From Mucilaginibacter rubeus (GTDB taxonomy: Bacteria > Bacteroidota > Bacteroidia > Sphingobacteriales > Sphingobacteriaceae), in contig NZ_CP043450.1 of the NCBI RefSeq assembly GCF_003286415.2, positions 5,952,001 to 6,016,000 on the forward strand: DNA of 64,000 nt. The letters are read 5' to 3'. Below, piece after piece: positions 26,439-35,605 of the stretch; position 1 is the stretch's first letter, and each line of letters begins with the position of its first letter. The translations under genes were made by a program, and so were the position numbers. Below the pieces are notes generated by a model, which was given only the letters and a program-made list of their open reading frames with translations, was not told the DNA's origin and ran no database searches.

Positions 26439-28256
26439 ATGAAAATTAAACTTTCCATATTAACGCTGCTGTTGTGTTGCTCAAGCCTTGTGTTCGCGCA
26501 GGTAAAGTTCACGGCATCGGTAAATAAAAATACCATAGGCACAGGTGAGGTACTTGAGGTTACCTTTTCCATCAACGCCAATGCCGATCGTTTTGCACCT
26601 CCTGCTTTTGCCGGTTTCCAGGTAGTTGGCGGGCCTAATGTATCCAACAGTATCTCCATGGTTAACGGGGTTACCTCCGCAAGCATAGCTTATGGATATG
26701 ATCTTGTACCAACCCGGGAGGGTGAAATAACCATTGGTCCGGCTACTATTATGTCGGGCGGCAGACCTTACAGCACCACTCCTATAAAAATTAAAGTAGT
26801 TAAAGGCCAGGGTGGGCAGTCCAATCAACAGGCTCAGCAACAAAGCAGCAATGGTCCGGATAGCCGCAATATTCAAAAAGGGCGTGTAACAGATATTTCC
26901 AAATCATTGTTTTTACGCACCGAGGTTGATAAAACAACTGCCTACATGGGTCAGCAGATCATGATGAACCTACGCCTTTATACCCGGGTTAACATTGCCA
27001 ATGGCGAGCCTGAAAAAATTCCTGATCTTAATGGATTTTACAGCCGCGACATTAAAAGCAATAACCCTAATACCCAATGGCGTACCGAGATTATTAACGG
27101 CGTAAGGTATAATGTTACCGATGTTAAGCAAACTATCCTGTTCCCCGAGCACGAAGGCAATATAACCATCGAGCCATCTATCATGAACTTTATAGTGAGG
27201 CAACAGGCTGCTTCATCATCCGGCGATCCCTTCGACGCTTTTTTTGGCGGCTATGAAGATGTAAAGTATAAAGTTAAAAGTACGCCGATTGTTATCCACG
27301 TAAAACCATTGCCACAGGCAGGGAAACCTGTTGAATATACCGGTGCCGTAGGTAAGTTTAACATTGAAGCCTCTCTTGATAAAAATGACGTTAAAGCTAA
27401 CGATGCTATCAACTACACTATAAAGATAAGCGGTACGGGCAACCTGAAATTGCTTAAACCGATAAGCCCGAATTTCCCGGCTGATTTTGAGAAGTACGAA
27501 CCCAAAATCACCGATACCATTACTGAAAATGCCAGCGGTTCATCAGGTAACAGGAAATACACTTACCTGCTTATCCCAAGGCACCAGGGCGATTTCACTA
27601 TCGACCCTATTAAGTTTGCTTATTTTAACCCGGCCACCGGCAGGTATGTTAGTTTAACTACCCAGGCATTCCATATCAAGGTAGCCAAAGGCACGGGCGA
27701 TGGCAGCAATGTTACCGCCTTTTCAAACGCGGGTAAGCAGGATGTTAAAGTACTGAGTAATGATATCCGCTACATTAAAACCGGCACCGAATTAAACGAC
27801 GTAGGCAGCGACTTTTACGGATCTGGTCTGTATTATTTCCTGTTGATATTAGGTCCGGCAGGTTTCCTGGGGGCTTTGGTTTATGGCAAATGGCGCGATA
27901 AAAACAATGCCGATGTGGTAGGTTTGAAAAGCCGCAAGGCGGGAAAAGTGGCAGCCAAACACCTGGCCAGTGCCAAACAACAACTAAACGATAAAAAAGC
28001 GTTTTACGAAAACCTGTTCCGTGGTCTGTACGGCTATCTGAGCGATAAGCTTAATATCCCTTACTCCGACCTTAACCGCGAAAAAATAGCCGAGGAACTA
28101 AAAGCCCGTTCGCTTGACGAAAGCCTGATTAACGAGATGCTTGACACGCTTGACCTTTGCGAAATGGCACGTTATGCGCCGGTATCGGGCATTACCGAGC
28201 AACAGGTGTTTGATAAGGCACAAAACATGATCAATAACATTGAAAATAAAATATAA
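26439..28256 (+). CDS. batD: BatD, aerotolerance membrane protein
   Basis: Protein of 605 residues, typical for BatD. Signal peptide 1-20, then a long periplasmic region of repeated beta-sandwich units (beginning VKFTASVNKNTIGTGEVLEV) to about residue 450, one membrane span at about 460-482, and a cytoplasmic helical tail. A Gln-rich linker is at about 126-142. Its role in the Bat complex is not defined biochemically. The batE start lies just beyond its stop. Confidence 0.92.
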   Translation: MKIKLSILTLLLCCSSLVFAQVKFTASVNKNTIGTGEVLEVTFSINANADRFAPPAFAGFQVVGGPNVSNSISMVNGVTSASIAYGYDLVPTREGEITIGPATIMSGGRPYSTTPIKIKVVKGQGGQSNQQAQQQSSNGPDSRNIQKGRVTDISKSLFLRTEVDKTTAYMGQQIMMNLRLYTRVNIANGEPEKIPDLNGFYSRDIKSNNPNTQWRTEIINGVRYNVTDVKQTILFPEHEGNITIEPSIMNFIVRQQAASSSGDPFDAFFGGYEDVKYKVKSTPIVIHVKPLPQAGKPVEYTGAVGKFNIEASLDKNDVKANDAINYTIKISGTGNLKLLKPISPNFPADFEKYEPKITDTITENASGSSGNRKYTYLLIPRHQGDFTIDPIKFAYFNPATGRYVSLTTQAFHIKVAKGTGDGSNVTAFSNAGKQDVKVLSNDIRYIKTGTELNDVGSDFYGSGLYYFLLILGPAGFLGALVYGKWRDKNNADVVGLKSRKAGKVAAKHLASAKQQLNDKKAFYENLFRGLYGYLSDKLNIPYSDLNREKIAEELKARSLDESLINEMLDTLDLCEMARYAPVSGITEQQVFDKAQNMINNIENKI

Positions 28257-28257
28257 C

Positions 28258-29019
28258 ATGATGAAGCGCATTATATACTTACTGCTCATCATCGTTATGC
28301 CTATATGTGCATTAGCTAACGATGAAGCTAACGTCCTGTTAAAAAAAGGAAATGACCAATACGCCAAAGGCCAGTACAAGGAAGCCATCACCACCTACCA
28401 AAAAATTGTGGATGACGGGCACCAATCGGCGTTGGTTTATTATAACCTGGGCAATGCCTATTTTAAGAATGAAGATGTGCCCTCGGCACTGCTTTACTAT
28501 GAAAAGGCGCATAAACTTTCGCCCGGCGATGAGGATATCAATTTCAATATCCAGTTTGCCAATCAAAAAACAACCGATAAGATAGAAGCCGGTACCGAGT
28601 TTTTCATCACTAAATGGTGGCACTCGTTTATCCTCCGCTTTTCGTTAACAACTTTATCTGTACTAACCATTTTGCTGATTATTGCCGGCTCTGCTTTGCT
28701 AATAGTTTACAGGTTCACCAATTCGGTAAGCATTAAAAAATGGTCGTTTTATTCGGCTTTAGTGGTGCTGCTTTTAGGCTTTGCGAGCATGTTTGTGGCA
28801 AGCCGCCAGGATCAATATTTTGACGCGCACCATGGCGCTATCATTTTCAGCACATCGGTAAATGTAAAAAGCGCTCCAACGCTTAACGCCAAAAATCTGT
28901 TCCTGATCCACGACGGAACAAAAGTTGAAATTCTGGAAGATAACAACGGCTGGATGAAGATCAGGCTGGCCAGCGGCAACGAAGGCTGGATCAATGCTTC
29001 GGATGCTAAGGAAATATAG
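28258..29019 (+). CDS. batE: BatE, TPR and SH3 domain protein
   Basis: Last gene of the operon, 253 residues. I choose the ATG at 28258 (another follows at 28261): the upstream ATG at 28240 would overlap batD and put polar residues before the signal peptide. Signal peptide to about residue 20, TPR repeats at 22-105, two membrane spans (about 123-150 and 159-180), and a C-terminal bacterial SH3 domain (about 195-253, with NVKSAPT and NNGWMKIRLASGNEGWI). It probably anchors the complex to the wall or periplasmic partners. No terminator is obvious besides the repeat that follows. Confidence 0.9.
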   Translation: MMKRIIYLLLIIVMPICALANDEANVLLKKGNDQYAKGQYKEAITTYQKIVDDGHQSALVYYNLGNAYFKNEDVPSALLYYEKAHKLSPGDEDINFNIQFANQKTTDKIEAGTEFFITKWWHSFILRFSLTTLSVLTILLIIAGSALLIVYRFTNSVSIKKWSFYSALVVLLLGFASMFVASRQDQYFDAHHGAIIFSTSVNVKSAPTLNAKNLFLIHDGTKVEILEDNNGWMKIRLASGNEGWINASDAKEI

Positions 29020-29117
29020 TTTTTGGAGGAGGTGAAAGGATTGGAAGAGGCGAAAGGATAAAGGTAAAAGGCGAAAGGTTTTCCTTACCTCAATCAATCT
29101 AACACCATGTAATTGCT

Positions 29118-29140
29118 GTCCGTAGACTCTGTCTACGGAT
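29118..29140. repeat. Short dyad
   Basis: GTCCGTAGACTC facing TGTCTACGGAT, a short hairpin of the kind that precedes the family D element. It is 99 bases after batE and may end the operon transcript. Confidence 0.4.
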
Positions 29141-29177
29141 TCAATATGCCTGTAGTTTGCAACTATAGGCTGCCACT

Positions 29178-29325
29178 GGTCGAAGTTTAGCGATAGCGTA
29201 ACTTCGTCCTAAAATCGTGGAAGCATCCTGCTTCCGTGGATTATCAATTATATTATAGCTATTGGAATTAAGCTGAAAGCTTAACCTATTTTAGGTCCAA
29301 GTTACGCTGTCGCTAAACTTGAACC
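29178..29325. repeat. MITE-like inverted-repeat element, family D copy 1
   Basis: Two arms of about 38 bases, 29178-29215 and 29288-29325, are inverted copies with few mismatches; the arms start GGTCGAAGTTTAGCGATAGC and GGTTCAAGTTTAGCGACAGC. Between them is a GGAAGCATCCTGCTTCC hairpin. It holds no gene and lies between convergent genes. Partial copies are at 59749 and 60392. Confidence 0.75.
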
Positions 29326-29364
29326 AGATTTGCTTTTTATTTTAAGCCTTCGGCTTTCAGCTTC

Positions 29365-30240
29365 TTAAACCCTATTTTTTTCCAGCAACTCCAATACATC
29401 ATCTTCAGTACCTGTAAAAGGACCTGATGATTCAATTTTAAAACTGGCCATAGCCGCTGCAAACTCGCCGGCCTCCTGGAAGCCTTTACCTTTAGCGCGC
29501 TGATAAAGATAACCGGCCATATAAGTATCTCCACAGCCGGTAGCGTCAACTACTTCTGATGGTTTATATGCCGGGATCTGGTAATAAACACCATCGGTAT
29601 AAATAACCGACCCCATGCTGCCCAGTGTAACCACAACCTCATTAACCCCCCATTCGTTCAAAACTTTGGCACCTTCGTGGATATCAGTGATCCCCGTAAG
29701 TACTTCCATTTCGTGTTCGTTCACTTTCAGGATGTGGATGTGTTGCAGGGCCTCACGCTTTTCGGGCCAGTCGATAGGCACCACGTTCTTATCTTCTACT
29801 TTGCGCAGGTAGCCCTGGGCATCAAGCGAAAGCTTGCCTCGTTGCGCAAGCCCTTTTATAAAATCTACAGAGATATCATCGGCCAGCAAAGGACCTAAAT
29901 GATAAACGTCAGCCTTAATTTCGTCAAGTTGCTCAATAGTGAAAGGGTCGGCTTTTTGCAACACGCGCTGAGTGCGGTGATCCTGATTAGCAGAGTAAAT
30001 ATTTTCAAAGTAAACCGTCTCGCCGCCTGTTGTTGCATGTACCTCGATACCTTTGCCGCGCAGTTTTTCAACCACTGGCATCTCGCTTAAAGCAAGCGAA
30101 GTAACCAGCGTGTAACTCACATCCATATTACGAATGGCGTTTGAAAAATAAAAAGAAGTACCGCCAGCCATGTGTTTTACCGCTTGCGGTGTCACCACTT
30201 TATCTAACGTAATATGCCCTACACAACAAATATCGTACAT
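29365..30240 (-). CDS. PfkB-family carbohydrate or nucleoside kinase
   Basis: Ribokinase-fold kinase of 291 residues. The N-terminal GG signature is MAGGTSFYFSNA (24-35), and the C-terminal PfkB signature is VDATGCGDTYMAG (231-243) with catalytic Asp238. It transfers phosphate from ATP to a sugar, nucleoside or related alcohol; the exact substrate cannot be read. The short N-terminus, without a long lid, resembles the small PfkB proteins of Bacteroidota. It has its own promoter at 30294 and is convergent with batE. Confidence 0.86.
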   Translation of the reverse strand: MYDICCVGHITLDKVVTPQAVKHMAGGTSFYFSNAIRNMDVSYTLVTSLALSEMPVVEKLRGKGIEVHATTGGETVYFENIYSANQDHRTQRVLQKADPFTIEQLDEIKADVYHLGPLLADDISVDFIKGLAQRGKLSLDAQGYLRKVEDKNVVPIDWPEKREALQHIHILKVNEHEMEVLTGITDIHEGAKVLNEWGVNEVVVTLGSMGSVIYTDGVYYQIPAYKPSEVVDATGCGDTYMAGYLYQRAKGKGFQEAGEFAAAMASFKIESSGPFTGTEDDVLELLEKNRV

Positions 30241-30293
30241 GAAAATTCCCCTATTATGATTTGATACTCAGCCTTTATTATTAAAACAAACGG

Positions 30294-30323
30294 CAAATGT
30301 AAGAAATAGGATTTTGTGTACAA
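30294..30323 (-). promoter_or_regulatory. Promoter of the PfkB kinase gene
   Basis: On the minus strand, -33 TTG (30321-30323) and -7 TACATTTG (30294-30301), spaced 19 bases. Transcription would start near 30287, 46 bases before the ATG. Confidence 0.6.
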
Positions 30324-30372
30324 GAAGTTATCTGTTTTGTGACAGGGAAATCACTTTAAGAATTTTATCAAT

Positions 30373-31536
30373 TTATACCGTGCTCAACACATCTGCACCC
30401 GCCATTTCAGCCAGATCATCAAAATATACGGATGCCAGGTGCTCCCAGCTTAAGCGACTGCTGTATTGCAGGCCTTCTTCAATAAATTGTTCCCTCAGGC
30501 TATTGCTCTTAAGCAGTAGTTCTATTTTCTCCAAGTAACAGGCGGCGTCATAAGGCTCACATTTAAAACCATTAATACCCTGCTCTATAAAATCTTTTGA
30601 CCCGCCACCATCGGCAATAACACACGGTAATCCCGATGCCATGGCCTCAAGCACTACGTTGCCATAAGCTTCAGATACGGAAGGAAACAGGAACAAAGTT
30701 GACGATGCGTATAAAACCGAAAGCCTTTTATGATCTACCTTGCCGGTAAATACCGCGTTCGGCATCCTGGTCTCGCAGGCTTTGCGGGCAACGCCATCGC
30801 CGGCAATTATGAAGTTAACCTCAGGGTGGCGGTCTTGCATCTGCGTATAGATCTCAAACAGCGTTTCAAGATTCTTTTCCCAAACCAGGCGGCTTGCAAA
30901 TAAAATGGTGGGATTATCATTTCCTGTTATCGAACGCAGAGTTTTTTTTTGCAGGGGCGAAAACAGGCGGGTATCTATCCCTCTTTGCCAAAGTTTCATG
31001 CGATAGGTATCAACCCCCATATCAATCAGCTCATCCTTCATAGTAACCGAAGGCACATATACCTGGTCGCACTGGTTATAAAAAGCCTTATGGCTGTCGG
31101 TCATCATCTGCTTAACCTTATTGATCAGGAACGGGGTATGTTTCAGATAATAATCGATATAGGAAATAAAATGAGTGTGATAAATGCTGATAACCGGCAA
31201 ACCATGCTGGGTAGCATATCTTAGCGCGAAATTGCCCAACAGCGATGGTGTGGCAATATGCACTATATCGGGTGAGAAATTATTTACGTCTTCGGTTAAT
31301 TCGCTCATTACCAAGGCTGGTATGGCCATGGTATACCCGGTATTAATAGGCAATGTTAAAGCCGGGACTTTTAAGGATTCAAAACCAGCTATGCTGTCGG
31401 GACCGGCACCATACACGAACAGGAATTCAAAAATATTACGATCTATACGTTTTATGAGCTGATACATGGTGCGCACGGCACCGTCAAAATCTTCAATAAG
31501 TATCTCGGCAAAAAAGGCTATTCTGATCTTTTTCAT
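30373..31536 (-). CDS. Family 4 glycosyltransferase
   Basis: GT4-type glycosyltransferase of 387 residues, GT-B fold. N-terminal RIAFFAEILIEDFDGAVRTM binds the acceptor side, with the family's DIVHIATPSLLG. The C-terminal donor domain has ILFASRLVWEKNLETL, FIIAGDG, and the EX7E-type motif in FPSVSEAYGNVVLEAMASG. It resembles alpha-mannosyltransferases and sulfoquinovosyl transferases acting on lipids, but the substrate is not fixed by the sequence. It follows the GDPD-like gene by 25 bases, so the two likely form an operon. Confidence 0.87.
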   Translation of the reverse strand: MKKIRIAFFAEILIEDFDGAVRTMYQLIKRIDRNIFEFLFVYGAGPDSIAGFESLKVPALTLPINTGYTMAIPALVMSELTEDVNNFSPDIVHIATPSLLGNFALRYATQHGLPVISIYHTHFISYIDYYLKHTPFLINKVKQMMTDSHKAFYNQCDQVYVPSVTMKDELIDMGVDTYRMKLWQRGIDTRLFSPLQKKTLRSITGNDNPTILFASRLVWEKNLETLFEIYTQMQDRHPEVNFIIAGDGVARKACETRMPNAVFTGKVDHKRLSVLYASSTLFLFPSVSEAYGNVVLEAMASGLPCVIADGGGSKDFIEQGINGFKCEPYDAACYLEKIELLLKSNSLREQFIEEGLQYSSRLSWEHLASVYFDDLAEMAGADVLSTV

Positions 31537-31561
31537 CTTATTGACTGATTAGAGGTTATTA

Positions 31562-32407
31562 TTACCTGGTATTCACTTTTGCGTATCCCGGCTCCGGCCC
31601 TGTCATCAAAAACTCCCTTAACTCAGCTAACTTATCGGTATTGATCAGGTCTACCTCGCATTCAAGCAGGGCGCGCCATACTTCTTTATTTTCAGGAGAA
31701 GCCCAGAGGCGGACCCGTTTTTTATGGTGATGCGCCGCTGTTACGTAATCACGGAGCAGTTGTTTCTGGTCTTCAGGCATAGGGCCTTTGCCTGTCCAGC
31801 TGATGAGGCGTGAATATTTGCAGCTGGCAGTTTTGTAAATGGTATTTGAAAGCGTATCGGTATGTACCTGCATCAGGTCTTCATCAATAAAAGCGTAGCG
31901 TTGCTTTTGCGCCTGAAGCATTTTATAAGGCTTGTTGCCTGTAATGACGATAGTTACGCTCCCTTCGGTTATCTCGCCATTATTATAGCTCGACAGCATC
32001 GGCGCGTAACGCTTTAACACCTCAGATAGCTTTGCGTAGGTTTTTTCGGCATCGGATTTAATATCGATCATCAGCGTAACTGGCGAAAGCGGGTATACCA
32101 CCTCCCTGTTTTTACCCTCGTAACAGTTAAACAATGGCATTAAGTACAACTGCTCCAGGGTACGCTTTTTTTGAAAGGCGGGCAGCATATGTGCAACAAG
32201 CAATTCGTCGTCGCGCAGGTAAATATCAGCCTCAACGTTTTGGAAACCGTTATCCAGGGCATCATACAGAGGCCGGTTGTGCCAGTAATCATTATGGGCG
32301 AAACCTTTGGAGAGGGGACTATTTTGAGCCTGGCAAGTAATGGCTCTGAAGGCAAGGATAACAAAAAACAGAAATTTCAGGTGCTTGTGGCAAAATGCTG
32401 CTTGCAT
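31562..32407 (-). CDS. Secreted glycerophosphodiesterase-like (PI-PLC fold) protein
   Basis: Protein of 281 residues. The start at 32407 is an ATG, chosen over the TTG at 32431 because a -7 element overlaps that position. A signal peptide ends near CQAQ (25-28). The TIM-barrel active-site pattern FAHNDYW (H38, D40), VEADIYL (E59, D61) and VAH (H73) matches the GDPD and AIM6-like families, with metal-binding Glu and Asp. It would hydrolyse phosphodiesters of lipids or glycerol in the periplasm. It is the first gene of an operon with the GT4. Confidence 0.82.
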   Translation of the reverse strand: MQAAFCHKHLKFLFFVILAFRAITCQAQNSPLSKGFAHNDYWHNRPLYDALDNGFQNVEADIYLRDDELLVAHMLPAFQKKRTLEQLYLMPLFNCYEGKNREVVYPLSPVTLMIDIKSDAEKTYAKLSEVLKRYAPMLSSYNNGEITEGSVTIVITGNKPYKMLQAQKQRYAFIDEDLMQVHTDTLSNTIYKTASCKYSRLISWTGKGPMPEDQKQLLRDYVTAAHHHKKRVRLWASPENKEVWRALLECEVDLINTDKLAELREFLMTGPEPGYAKVNTR

Positions 32408-32428
32408 CGTAATTTGTATTTGTTGATG

Positions 32429-32436
32429 CAAATTTA
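32429..32436 (-). promoter_or_regulatory. -7 element of the GDPD-GT4 operon
   Basis: TAAATTTG on the minus strand, full match to TAnnTTTG; no good -33 TTG at the right distance. It places transcription near 32422 and so favours the start codon at 32407. Confidence 0.5.
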
Positions 32437-32614
32437 ACCCTCCGATATGTACAGGCAGTTATGTCATGGTAAAGTAAAACCACTTCATGTTTTAATTTTT
32501 TGTAAATGAGTTAACATTTTCATCACATTAAAATATACAAATCGACACTTTTCGATTAAGGCTGATTCACATTAAATCTGCATTTTATAAACAGGTGTTA
32601 ATAAGCTATAAAGA

Positions 32615-33493
32615 TTAGCTAAGAATGAACCCGGCAAGCTGTTGCCAGTTATTGGCTTTTTCAGGAAGCATCAACAGCGCTGAAATAAGCCCGAATACAT
32701 CGGCCACGCTCCTGCCCTCCTGCCTTAAATACCTAACCGATGTTGAGCCCGCCGACTTGGATAGTTTTTTTCCATCCCCTTCAAGCAACAAAGGGTGATG
32801 ATAAAATACGGTATTACTAAAAGTCGCTTTACCCATCATAGCAGCCAACTGAATCTGAGCCAATGTTGAAGCCCACAGGTCTTCGCCCCTTACGATCAGA
32901 TCGATCCCATAAAACAAATCATCAATGATCGAAGTGAGCTGATAGGCCGGAAAGCCGTCTTTCTTTCGCACAACAAAACTTTCCATTTCGGCAGGTAGTG
33001 GTGCTTGAATTATGGCGCCGTCGTAATTCTTCACCCGCAATGTTGCTGCTTGATCGGTACGTAAACGCCAGCTTGCTTCGGGAGTGTTTAACGGGATCTG
33101 TTTATTTAAACAGACGCAGTTTCCGGCTTCGATGAGTTGCTTCCGCGAGCAGGTACAGGCAAAAACAAAACCGCTGGCGGCTAATTGCTCAAGAGCATCG
33201 TTGTACAGTTGCATCCGGTGCATTTGTGAAAAACGAGCTTCAAAATCATCCGCATTCCGTGACCCCTCATCCCAGGGAATCCCTAAAAACCGAAGTGTGT
33301 CAAAAATATCGGTCAAATATTCTTGGTTAACCCTTGCACGGTCAAGGTCATCAATCCTCAATAAAATTTTAGCGCCATGTTTGCGGGCCAGCGCCGCGGT
33401 AATGGAAAAGGACAGGATATTGCCGACATGCAAAAACCCGCTTGGCGTTGGCGCAATGCGGGTTTTATTAAAATGTATCGGGGCGCTTGTCAA
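32615..33493 (-). CDS. gluQ: Glutamyl-Q tRNA(Asp) synthetase, TTG start
   Basis: Shortened glutamyl-tRNA synthetase paralogue, 292 residues, close to the usual length of GluQRS (YadB). HIGH motif region: RIAPTPSGFLHVGN (12-25). KMSKS appears as KLSKS. The zinc-binding Cys are C113, C115, C126 and C128. No anticodon-binding domain is present. It charges glutamate onto queuosine-34 of tRNA(Asp). No ATG exists in frame near the true N-terminus: I use TTG at 33493. The open frame runs on to 33682, but that part is translated repeat C3. Confidence 0.86.
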   Translation of the reverse strand: MTSAPIHFNKTRIAPTPSGFLHVGNILSFSITAALARKHGAKILLRIDDLDRARVNQEYLTDIFDTLRFLGIPWDEGSRNADDFEARFSQMHRMQLYNDALEQLAASGFVFACTCSRKQLIEAGNCVCLNKQIPLNTPEASWRLRTDQAATLRVKNYDGAIIQAPLPAEMESFVVRKKDGFPAYQLTSIIDDLFYGIDLIVRGEDLWASTLAQIQLAAMMGKATFSNTVFYHHPLLLEGDGKKLSKSAGSTSVRYLRQEGRSVADVFGLISALLMLPEKANNWQQLAGFILS

Positions 33494-33578
33494 TTTTGTT
33501 AATGATTGATGAATGGCCCAAGATACAAAAGATGGGGAGTGCAGCAAATAGTCAGTCCCCTGAAACGAAATGTAAAAT

Positions 33579-33696
33579 GTGCGGTTCCCCTCTTGAGAGG
33601 GGGCGCAATGGAAAGTGCGGCTGCAGGGGTGTGCTCGTCGACGCGCATTCTCTTGGCCAACACACCCCTCCACCCTTCTCAAGAGGGGAATCGCAC
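33579..33696. repeat. Palindromic repeat, family C copy 3
   Basis: Outer arms GTGCGGTTCCCCTCTTGAGA and TCTCAAGAGGGGAATCGCAC, inner CAGGGGTGTGC and CACACCCCTC. It lies between GluQRS and the SDR gene and explains the apparent N-terminal extension of GluQRS. Confidence 0.8.
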
Positions 33697-33737
33697 TTCC
33701 TCCACTCGCAATCCTTTTTAATACCTCCTATAAACCA

Positions 33738-34481
33738 TTAGGCCAGCAAAGTACCACCGTCAACCACTAAATTGAGGCCGGTGCCAAAGCTCTGTTTCAT
33801 AAGATACAAAAAAGCAAAGGCAACATCATCCGCGTGGCCAACCCGACCGAGCAGTAGTGTATCTTTTGCCCAATTGTAAAGACCTTCTTTATCTTCAGCT
33901 GGCATGCTGTCCCACAGGTTGGTATCAATTACACCCGGGATCACGGCGTTTACGCGTAAAGGCGCCAATTCAACAGCAAGGGCCCTTACCAAACCTTCCA
34001 TAGCGCCACAAATGCTACTTGCTATTGACCAGCCCGCGGCAGGCCTTGTTCCCGCCGTACCGCCAGTTAAGTTTACCGAACCTCCTTCGTTGATAAAAGG
34101 TGTGCCGTACTTAACGGCAGCGTACGCTCCCCAGTAACGGAGATTAAAAAATTTACGGGCAGCTTCAATATCGGTTTGATCGATATTATTCAGGTTAAGA
34201 TTTTCAGCAGCGGTATAAATCAGGTGATCGAACTTACCGGCCTGCTCAAAAAATACTTTTATATTTTCTTCGTGCGATAGATCTACAGCGTAACCTTCAG
34301 CATCCTGAGGTAATTGACTTAATGCGTTATTGATCTTACTTTGATTACCCGAAACTATGACAACTTTGGCACCCTCGGCGGCGGCGGCCTTTGCTGTAGC
34401 GAAGCCGATACCAGTACTGCCGCCCAATATAATTACCCGTTTGCCATTTAATGACGATCTGTTTTCAATTTGATTGCTCAT
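33738..34481 (-). CDS. SDR-family protein lacking the usual Tyr and Lys
   Basis: Rossmann-fold protein of 247 residues. Start at 34481 (MSNQIENR) is preferred to 34544, which adds 21 residues unlike the family. NAD(P) signature GGSTGIG (20-26), NNI region and VNAVIPGVIDTNLWD are intact. The YxxxK catalytic motif of short-chain dehydrogenases is replaced by WSIAS (W151, S155), as in a known diverged subgroup. It is therefore a possible reductase with another mechanism or a non-catalytic relative. It is read away from the SMUG2-type gene. Confidence 0.82.
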   Translation of the reverse strand: MSNQIENRSSLNGKRVIILGGSTGIGFATAKAAAAEGAKVVIVSGNQSKINNALSQLPQDAEGYAVDLSHEENIKVFFEQAGKFDHLIYTAAENLNLNNIDQTDIEAARKFFNLRYWGAYAAVKYGTPFINEGGSVNLTGGTAGTRPAAGWSIASSICGAMEGLVRALAVELAPLRVNAVIPGVIDTNLWDSMPAEDKEGLYNWAKDTLLLGRVGHADDVAFAFLYLMKQSFGTGLNLVVDGGTLLA

Positions 34482-34608
34482 GATGTTTATTCTTTTTTTA
34501 GACACCACAAATTTCCCCCGTAAAAAACCGGTTCCACTTACCATTTGGTAAAAAGCGACCGGCTAATATGATTATCTTCAAAATTTATAAAAATGCTAAA
34601 TTTGAGTT

Positions 34609-35307
34609 ATGACACTCGCAGACCGGATCATCCAATTCAATGAACAGCTAACCTATACCGGCGAACCTTTACCTGAAGGCATCCGCATCATGAACCCGTT
34701 TAAGGAGCATCCGCAAACCATGCGCATTGTTGATGAGTTTTATCATAAATATTACAACGATAACCAGCAACGGCATATCATTTTGGGGATTAATCCGGGC
34801 AGGTTTGGCGGGGGCTTAACCGGCATCCCATTTACCGATCCTAAACGGCTAATCTCAGAATGCCACATCAATTATGAGGGTAAAATGTCGCACGAGCCAT
34901 CATCGGTATTTGTTTACGAGGTGATCAACGCCTTTGGCGGCCCGGAAGCTTTTTATAAACAGATCTACATTAACTCGCCCTGCCCGCTGGGTTTTACCAG
35001 TATTGATGCCAAGGGCAAGGAAAAGAATTACAATTACTACGATAGCAAGGAACTAACCAAAGCTGTTTATCAGTTTATGATCGAAAACATCCGCAAGCAG
35101 ATCGCACTGGGAGTTAATACGGATAAATGCTTTTGCTTTGGTACCGGTAAGAATGAAACATTCCTGCGCAAGCTGAATGATGAGTATCATTTCTTCGGCG
35201 AGATCATAGCACTGGAACATCCCCGTTTTATTATGCAATATAAAACGGCAAGCAAGCAGTTTTATATTGATAAATATCTCGCTGCTTTTGAGAGTATTTC
35301 GGGTTAA
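34609..35307 (+). CDS. SMUG2-type uracil-DNA glycosylase family protein
   Basis: Protein of 232 residues with the motif pattern of SMUG2-like DNA glycosylases: GINPGRFGGGLTGIPFTDP (near 61-79) for uracil recognition, and a late LEHPRFIMQY motif containing the conserved His. It would remove deaminated bases such as uracil or hydroxymethyluracil in base excision repair. It is divergent from the SDR gene with a 127-base gap whose promoters I could not resolve. It stands alone. Confidence 0.85.
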   Translation: MTLADRIIQFNEQLTYTGEPLPEGIRIMNPFKEHPQTMRIVDEFYHKYYNDNQQRHIILGINPGRFGGGLTGIPFTDPKRLISECHINYEGKMSHEPSSVFVYEVINAFGGPEAFYKQIYINSPCPLGFTSIDAKGKEKNYNYYDSKELTKAVYQFMIENIRKQIALGVNTDKCFCFGTGKNETFLRKLNDEYHFFGEIIALEHPRFIMQYKTASKQFYIDKYLAAFESISG

Positions 35308-35402
35308 ATTCCTTAGCTATTAAACTACAGATCCTCAATCCTCTCTTGAAAGTAATAGCCCATGAGCAGACGGTCAGGAGGTTTTAAAAGTATGGGCTGT
35401 GC

Positions 35403-35521
35403 GATTCCCTCCCCTGGGAGGGTGTAGGGAGGGGTTCCTTCGAGATGTCCGATAGGAGTAAGACGTATAAACCCCTCCCTGCCAACACTCAATTCTAACA
35501 CACCCCTCCCCGGGGAGGAAA
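35403..35521. repeat. Palindromic repeat, family C copy 2
   Basis: Arms GATTCCCTCCCCTGGGAGGG and CACCCCTCCCCGGGGAGG; the centre CGTATAAACCCCTCCCTGCC is almost identical to copy 1 at 16862. It fills the gap between the SMUG2-type gene and the nucleoside hydrolase. Confidence 0.82.
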
Positions 35522-35605
35522 CCACCTGTTTAATCCGCAATTCAACTATACTATTTGATGGCAAAACACTTATATTGTGTGCTGTAACCAATTGACCTTT
35601 AAGCT

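Noticed and set aside
33487-33741. Two overlapping plus-strand frames
   Set aside because: They run through the family C repeat and the start of GluQRS and do not resemble a gene.
35325-35591. Minus-strand frame of 88 residues
   Set aside because: It is the translation of the family C repeat copy at 35403.
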